Assembly (NCBI GenBank): GCA_964580725.1
Contig: CAZOLV010000075.1
Location: 1 to 26,260 of the forward strand
Direction: 5' to 3'
Length of the DNA stretch: 26,260 bases
From: Amarolinea sp964580725
Lineage (GTDB): Bacteria; Chloroflexota; Anaerolineae; SSC4; Amarolineaceae
The stretch's first letter is position 1. Each line of letters opens with the position of its first letter. This document shows positions 22,624 to 26,260 of this stretch, piece after piece. The notes beneath the pieces are model-generated. The model was not told where the DNA came from and did no database searches. It worked only from the letters and a program-made list of their open reading frames with translations. The position numbers were made by a program, and so were the translations under genes.

Positions 22624-23418
22624 TCAGCTCCCTGTACTCTGATAGCGACGCACACCCAAACGCCAGGCGGCCAGCGCGCCCGCAAACGCCGTCAGCGCGG
22701 CGACCGGGGCCAAAAACGGCATCCAGCCGGGCAGACCAAAGGGGTCGGGCTTGCCCAACAGGTGCAGGGCCGGGTAGTAGTTGACGAAGGCCAGGGGGAT
22801 GACGAAGGTGAAGATGCTGCGCATCCACTGCTCGTAGATGCTCAGCGGATAGCTGGTCATGAAGAGGCCGCCGTAGGAGAAAATGTTGGTCACTTCGGAG
22901 GTTTGCGGCGACCAGAAGCAGGCGGCGGCGCCGACGATCATGATCGCCATGAACAAGAGCGCACCGCCGAGCAGCATGACGGCGAAGAAGATCTGATCGC
23001 CCAGCCCCCACGCGGGGCGCAGGCTGACCAGGGCAAAGATGAGCGCGGCCAGCCCCTGCGCCAGCCGGCCCAGGCGGCGCAGCGCCACGGCCTCGGTCAG
23101 CATCTGAAAGACAAGGCCCAGCGGGCGCAGCAGCAGCCGGTCGAACTCGCCATGCACGACCATGCGATCGAAGATGTCGAAACCGCCGGCCGCCAGTTCG
23201 GCCAGGCTGAACGACACCGAAGAGGCGCCATAGAGAAAGGCCACCTCGGCCAGTTGCCAGCCGCCGATCGCATCGAAACGGATGAGCAGAAAGACGATGG
23301 CAATGAAGTCGAGCACGCTGATGAGCATCGCGCCGAAGATTTCGGCCAGCAACGAGGCGCGATAGAGCATTTCCGAACGGATGCGAGCGCCCAACAGGCG
23401 CAAATAGAGGTCGAACAT
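22624..23418 (-). CDS. ABC-2 family permease, DUF990-like, subunit 2
   Basis: A 264-residue membrane protein with about six helices (MFDLYLRLLGARIRSEMLYRASLLAEIFG opening in an amphipathic helix). The DRMVVHGEFDRLLLRPLG segment (about 115-132) after the second helix matches the cytoplasmic loop of DUF990-type permeases that docks on the ATPase. The ATG at 23418 directly follows the TAG of the upstream permease gene, with GGAGG 4 bases upstream. It probably pairs with the adjacent permease as a heterodimer driven by the ATPase at 21630-22619. Confidence 0.87.
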   Translation of the reverse strand: MFDLYLRLLGARIRSEMLYRASLLAEIFGAMLISVLDFIAIVFLLIRFDAIGGWQLAEVAFLYGASSVSFSLAELAAGGFDIFDRMVVHGEFDRLLLRPLGLVFQMLTEAVALRRLGRLAQGLAALIFALVSLRPAWGLGDQIFFAVMLLGGALLFMAIMIVGAAACFWSPQTSEVTNIFSYGGLFMTSYPLSIYEQWMRSIFTFVIPLAFVNYYPALHLLGKPDPFGLPGWMPFLAPVAALTAFAGALAAWRLGVRRYQSTGS

Positions 23419-24216
23419 CTAGCCTCCAAAGAGCGTCAGGCGGCGCATCAGCCGGCTCAGGATAATGCGGCCGCCGCTGACGAGAACCGCCAGCCAGGCC
23501 AGTTGCAGCGCCAGCGCCTGCGCCAGGGCGAGCAGATCGGTCTTGCCCAGATAGACCTGCACCGGCAGATGGGCCAGGGCGTAGAACGGCAGCCAGCCGC
23601 ACAGATCGCGCAGGGCAGCGGGCATGAAATTGAGCGGAATGATGAACCCGGAGAAGAACATGACGACGGTGTTGGTCAGGTAGATGATGCCACGCGCATC
23701 GCTCGTCCAAAAGGCCAGGCTGTTGGCGATGAAGCGAAAGGCAAAGCTGACCACCATGCCGGTCGCGATGACGATGAGGAAGCCGACCCAGGCCCCCATC
23801 CCGGCGGGCAGGCGGGGGCTGAACAGCAGCAGGCCGATGATGAAGGTCGGTACGCCGCGCAAGATCAGGTAGTAGCAGGCGCGCCCCAGGTCAATGGCGG
23901 CCCAGTACAGGTAAAAATCAATCGGGCGGCTGAGGTCACTGGCAATCTGACCCCTGACGATGGCGTCCGACAGCTCGCGATTGCCAAAGGCCGACATCGC
24001 CATCAGCAGCGATTGTGTGATGACAACGTAGCTCACAGTGTCGCGCACATCGAGACCGTCCACACTGCCGCGCCCGGCCAGCAAGGCGCTGTAGATGAAA
24101 ACGTAGATGGCGCCAAAGAAGGTGTTGGTGACGATGCCGGCCAGGTTGGCGGCACGGTAGGCCAGATGTTTCTGGAACGATTTGACGGCAACAGCGCAAT
24201 AGACGCACATCGGCAT
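23419..24216 (-). CDS. ABC-2 family permease, DUF990-like, subunit 1
   Basis: A 265-residue membrane protein with about six helices. After the second helix it carries AIVRGQIASDLSRPIDFYLYW, the counterpart of the docking loop in the next gene's product, and it ends in a short basic tail (RRLTLFGG). It is the first gene of the three-gene exporter operon. The ATG at 24216 (MPMCVYCAVAVKSFQKHLAYRA) has only a weak AGG upstream; the next in-frame ATG at 24210 is an alternative. The leader holds a strong hairpin at 24258-24290. Confidence 0.85.
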   Translation of the reverse strand: MPMCVYCAVAVKSFQKHLAYRAANLAGIVTNTFFGAIYVFIYSALLAGRGSVDGLDVRDTVSYVVITQSLLMAMSAFGNRELSDAIVRGQIASDLSRPIDFYLYWAAIDLGRACYYLILRGVPTFIIGLLLFSPRLPAGMGAWVGFLIVIATGMVVSFAFRFIANSLAFWTSDARGIIYLTNTVVMFFSGFIIPLNFMPAALRDLCGWLPFYALAHLPVQVYLGKTDLLALAQALALQLAWLAVLVSGGRIILSRLMRRLTLFGG

Positions 24217-24257
24217 GGCCTGTTTGGGTGCAAAACGCGGTCGGTTGATTTCGATGC

Positions 24258-24290
24258 GGCCGGCGGGCTGCGGTCAACAGCCCGCCGGCC
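24258..24290. repeat. 13-bp-stem GC-rich hairpin in the exporter leader
   Basis: GGCCGGCGGGCTG (24258-24270) pairs perfectly with CAGCCCGCCGGCC (24278-24290) around a 7-base loop. It lies 42 bases before the first exporter start codon. No T run follows on either strand, so it is more likely a regulatory or REP-like structure than a terminator. Confidence 0.6.
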
Positions 24291-24393
24291 GGCGGTTCAG
24301 AGCACGGGGTAGAAGCAGATCGGGCGGCGGCGGCTCAACTGTTGCTCGGCCACGTCGGCCAGGCGCAGCAGCCGCGCCTCTTGCCATCGCTCG

Positions 24394-24402
24394 AGTATAC
24401 CA
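24394..24402 (-). promoter_or_regulatory. Possible extended -10 promoter of the exporter operon
   Basis: Reading leftward, TGGTATACT fits an extended -10 (TGn plus TATACT). It would give a leader of about 170 bases containing the hairpin at 24258-24290. No -35 is convincing. Confidence 0.3.
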
Positions 24403-24488
24403 CAGGTCGGGGCAGGAGGCGGAATTGAGGAAAGGCGAACCAGCGAGCATTGAGCAACGTCTAACCCGCAACCGATGACACATCATTC

Positions 24489-24565
24489 GTATCATCTCAA
24501 TAAGGGGAAACCTGTCAGGTTTTGGAAAACCTGACGGTTTTTGCCCCGAATTATTGAGATGATAC
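24489..24565. mobile_element. 77-bp palindromic MITE-like element with 8-bp flanking direct repeats
   Basis: The ends GTATCATCTCAATAA (24489-24503) and TTATTGAGATGATAC (24551-24565) are perfect 15-bp inverted repeats. Inside them GGGG pairs with CCCC, and CCTGTCAGGTTTT pairs with AAAACCTGACGG across a GG loop with one bulged base, so nearly the whole element folds into one hairpin. The 8-base sequence CATCATTC flanks it directly on both sides (24481-24488 and 24566-24573), as expected for a target-site duplication. The AT-richer composition differs from the surrounding GC-rich DNA. It has no coding capacity, so a transposase elsewhere would have to move it. It ends 30 bases before the DUF1361 start codon. 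Confidence 0.7.
24511..24542 (+). terminator. Terminator-like hairpin inside the palindromic element
   Basis: The inner stem CCTGTCAGGTTTT-GG-AAAACCTGACGG is followed by TTTTT (24538-24542), giving a good rightward intrinsic terminator. It would shield the DUF1361 gene from upstream transcription. Confidence 0.5.
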
Positions 24566-24595
24566 CATCATTCAACCAACAAGGGATTCTCAACA

Positions 24596-25294
24596 ATGGC
24601 TTTGATCTATCGTCGTTCGACAGGCCAGCGCCGGCAGATGGCGCTGGTGGGCGCATTGGCGCTGGCAACCCTGGTCTGCATGGCGCAGTTGGCCGTGCGT
24701 GCGCTCTATGCGCGCCAGGCGGTGCATTTCTATCTGGTTTGGAATCTGTTTCTGGCCTGGCTGCCGATGCTGAGCGCGCTGATTGCCTACAATGTGCCGC
24801 TGCTGCCACAGCGGCGTTGGCTCTACTGGCTGCTGCTGGCGCCATGCGTGATCTTTTGGCTGCTTTTCTTCCCCAACGCGCCCTACATTTTGACCGACAT
24901 CATGCACCTGCGACCGTTGGACGGCGTGCCGTTGTGGTACGACCTGATCCTGCTGGTCAGCGCCGCCTGGACCGGTTCGTTTCTGGGGTTGGCGTCGCTC
25001 TATCTGATGCACTTGCTGGTGCGGCGTGCGGCGGGGGCGCGCGCCGGCTGGCTCTTCGCTGCGGCGGCGGTGGCCCTCTGCGGTTTTGGCGTCTATTTGG
25101 GACGGTTCCCCGGTTGGAACAGTTGGGATGTGCTGACTGACCCGACGGGGCTGCTGCTCAGCATCGCCATGCAACTACGTCACCCATTGGCCAATGCGCC
25201 GGCCTTCGTCTTCTCGGCGCTGCTGGCCATTTCCCTGGGAGTCATGTACCTGATGCTGGTGGCCATCATCGAATTCCGGCCGGTGGGCGATTGA
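24596..25294 (+). CDS. DUF1361 domain membrane protein
   Basis: A 232-residue inner-membrane protein with about six helices. The DUF1361 marks are FYLVWNLFLAWLPMLSAL (about 45-62), FPNAPYILTDIMHLRP (92-107), the WYDLILL and GSFLGLASLYLMH stretches, and YLGRFPGWNSWDVL (161-174), whose polar residues within membrane-edge segments are typical of the family. Function is unknown. The ATG at 24596 has AAGGGATT about 10 bases upstream. The palindromic element 30 bases upstream has probably replaced or displaced the original promoter region, so how the gene is transcribed is unclear. Its 3' end overlaps the leftward reading frame that ends at 25175. Confidence 0.87.
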   Translation: MALIYRRSTGQRRQMALVGALALATLVCMAQLAVRALYARQAVHFYLVWNLFLAWLPMLSALIAYNVPLLPQRRWLYWLLLAPCVIFWLLFFPNAPYILTDIMHLRPLDGVPLWYDLILLVSAAWTGSFLGLASLYLMHLLVRRAAGARAGWLFAAAAVALCGFGVYLGRFPGWNSWDVLTDPTGLLLSIAMQLRHPLANAPAFVFSALLAISLGVMYLMLVAIIEFRPVGD

Positions 25295-25639
25295 ACTGAA
25301 CGGAACAGGGACGACTGTTTGCTCGTAGGCGATGACTTCGAATACCAACAAAGCTTGGAGAATCGCCGCAACCAACATGGCGACAATGCCAATGACGAGC
25401 GCACCCGGGCTGGCGGCAGGAGCGTGGGAACGATGCAGGCGATATAGCGCAAACAGAATCGGGATGATCGCCAGCGAGCCAATGGCGGAGATCGCGTCAT
25501 TGACAACTCCAAACAGACCGCCGGCCATGAAGAACCCGATCAGCGGTACGAAACCCAGGAGGGTGGCAATCGCGCTCAGGGTGGCAATCGCGCTCAGGAT
25601 GGCAGACCAGCCCGCGAGACGATCGGGATTCGTGTTCAT
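25175..25639 (-). CDS. Small multi-spanning membrane protein, probably truncated at the 3' end
   Basis: The first 115 or so residues look real: MNTNPDRLAGWSAILSAIA, a helix GFVPLIGFFMAGGLFGVV, a helix ISAIGSLAIIPILFALYRLHR and a helix ALVIGIVAMLVAAILQALLVFEVIAYEQ are spaced like a four-helix protein. I do not recognise a named family with confidence. From about 25294 leftward the frame runs antisense through the end of the DUF1361 gene and becomes polar and Gln/His/Arg-rich (HQHQVHDSQGNGQQRREDEGR), unlike the rest. The simplest view is that the original 3' end was lost and the frame reads into its neighbour; a genuine 120-base tail-to-tail overlap is the alternative. The ATG at 25639 lies 34 bases after the methyltransferase stop and has only a weak ribosome-binding site. 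Confidence 0.5.
   Translation of the reverse strand: MNTNPDRLAGWSAILSAIATLSAIATLLGFVPLIGFFMAGGLFGVVNDAISAIGSLAIIPILFALYRLHRSHAPAASPGALVIGIVAMLVAAILQALLVFEVIAYEQTVVPVPFSSIAHRPEFDDGHQHQVHDSQGNGQQRREDEGRRIGQWVT
25562..25597. repeat. 18-bp in-frame tandem duplication
   Basis: Two identical 18-base copies of GGTGGCAATCGCGCTCAG stand head to tail (25562-25579 and 25580-25597). In the leftward membrane-protein gene they encode LSAIAT twice, lengthening the first helix by six residues. The length is a multiple of three, so the frame is kept. Perfect identity suggests a recent slip. Confidence 0.85.
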
Positions 25640-25673
25640 TCAAGAACTTCTTCGGCAAATCGGCCCTTCGGTC

Positions 25674-26258
25674 TCAGACCTCGCTGTTTCTCCGACTCAT
25701 CAGATACACCGCCTCGCCGCCGATGAAGCCGGAGGGGAAAGTGCGTTCGGCCAGTGTTTCGATGGCGAAATGGGGGCCGAAATCGGCCTGCACTTCGCCG
25801 GGGGCCATCGGGCGCATCCCGAAAACACCAAGCGGCGCTTCCCACCAGCGCAGCAGCCACTGGTGAACGTAGATCAGGAACTGGCTGCGGTCGTGGGTCA
25901 AGGGCAGCACGTTGCGCAGATACGTCTGGCGATCGGCCCGGCTGAGGTCGTCGTAGACGCCCCAGTCCACCAGGAAGTCGAAGGGGTCGCGGACGTGCTG
26001 CAGGCTGGTCAGGTTGTCTTCGATCCACTCGACCGTCACGCCAGCGGCCGCGCCCCGCTGCCGGCAGAGGGCGATGGCCGCCGGCGAGTAGTCGGTGCCG
26101 GTGACGTCGAAGCCGTGCTGGGCCAGGAAGATGGCGTTGCTGGCCGTGCCGCAGCCCAGGTCAATGGCCCGGCAAGGCTGAATGCGACCGCTCTCGACGA
26201 CTTCTACCAGTTCCTTGCGCGGGCCGAGGTCCCAGGGGGCGCGGTTGTGGCGGTACAT
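25674..26258 (-). CDS. Class I SAM-dependent methyltransferase, probably cut at its N-terminus
   Basis: At least 194 residues of a Rossmann-fold methyltransferase related to TehB and thiopurine-methyltransferase-like proteins. The SAM-binding motif AIDLGCGTASNAIFLAQHGF (31-50), the acidic residue in VTGTDYSPAAIALC (52-65), WIEDNLTSL and FDFLVDWGVYDDLS are present. The opening MYRHNRAPWDLGPRKELV matches the family, but homologues usually have a few residues before this (an FW..MYR pattern). The ATG at 26258 lies 2 bases from the window edge with no ribosome-binding site visible, so the true start may be outside. The substrate is unknown; small electrophilic metalloids, thiols and halides are typical of relatives. 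Confidence 0.85.
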   Translation of the reverse strand: MYRHNRAPWDLGPRKELVEVVESGRIQPCRAIDLGCGTASNAIFLAQHGFDVTGTDYSPAAIALCRQRGAAAGVTVEWIEDNLTSLQHVRDPFDFLVDWGVYDDLSRADRQTYLRNVLPLTHDRSQFLIYVHQWLLRWWEAPLGVFGMRPMAPGEVQADFGPHFAIETLAERTFPSGFIGGEAVYLMSRRNSEV

Positions 26259-26260
26259 CC

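Larger units (their letters stand above)
24217..24595. other. 379-base divergent intergenic region
   Basis: The region separates the leftward exporter operon from the rightward DUF1361 gene. It contains a 13-bp-stem hairpin (24258-24290), a possible extended -10 for the exporter (24394-24402) and the 77-bp palindromic insertion (24489-24565). Leftward, bases 24300-24395 can be read as 32 residues including RWQEARLLRLADVAEQQLS, but no start codon supports a gene. Confidence 0.65.

Noticed and set aside
22762..24312. A 516-codon rightward open frame over the exporter permeases
   Set aside because: It is antisense to two membrane proteins; the extreme Gln/Asp/His content is the reverse-strand image of hydrophobic codons.
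24300..24395. Leftward 32-residue stretch with RWQEARLLRLADVAEQQLS resembling coding sequence
   Set aside because: No start codon or ribosome-binding site is in frame, and no upstream similarity is visible. It may be a remnant but cannot be supported.

Overview
The window looks like part of a metagenome-assembled scaffold from a GC-rich Chloroflexota bacterium, probably of the Anaerolineae/Caldilinea type. This placement is an inference from gene families: an AAA-like ATPase opening with MRFFN.AGP, a coiled-coil MALTV-type protein, TPR and beta-propeller proteins with Thr-Pro linkers, and paired DUF990-type ABC-2 permeases. No rRNA or tRNA gene is present to fix it. A run of 100 N at 18981-19080 marks an assembly gap.

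Layout. 1-189: the start of a leftward gene cut by the window edge. 381-3447: a leftward operon of an inositol-monophosphatase-family enzyme, a membrane-anchored TPR protein and a Ca2+/H+ antiporter, behind a clear sigma-70-type promoter. 3532-5242: a SUI1/YciH-type initiation factor gene and a divergent cysteine desulfurase gene. 5243-5439: a cluster of palindromic repeats between convergent genes. 5440-8781: a 1113-residue secreted protein joining a beta-propeller to an LCAT/PGAP1-like lipase.

8884-13750 is a metal-homeostasis locus. A Fur/Zur-family repressor gene and a znuA lipoprotein gene overlap by 4 bases and run left. A CxCG permease (COG0701/DUF318), a TIGR03943/DUF1980 protein with a His-rich loop, and an anchored TolB-like propeller protein run right as a tight operon. 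The divergent control region has two good promoters, a palindromic operator at the repressor's own transcription start and a 15-bp inverted repeat. No znuB or znuC is present.

13751-18837 holds a broken PLD/helicase gene fragment and then a leftward two-gene operon. The first gene encodes an acyl-CoA/AMP ligase. The second encodes a 1003-residue fusion of a fatty-acyl-AMP-ligase-like domain, an acyl carrier protein and an LpxL-type acyltransferase. This acyl-activation and transfer cassette is the best candidate for an undescribed system.

18926-24216 holds a gap-interrupted ATPase gene, a divergent retinol-saturase/CrtISO-like FAD oxidoreductase gene, and a leftward three-gene ABC-2 exporter operon. 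24217-26260 holds a 77-bp palindromic MITE-like element flanked by an 8-bp direct repeat, a DUF1361 membrane protein gene, a probably truncated membrane protein gene and a class I methyltransferase gene at the window edge.
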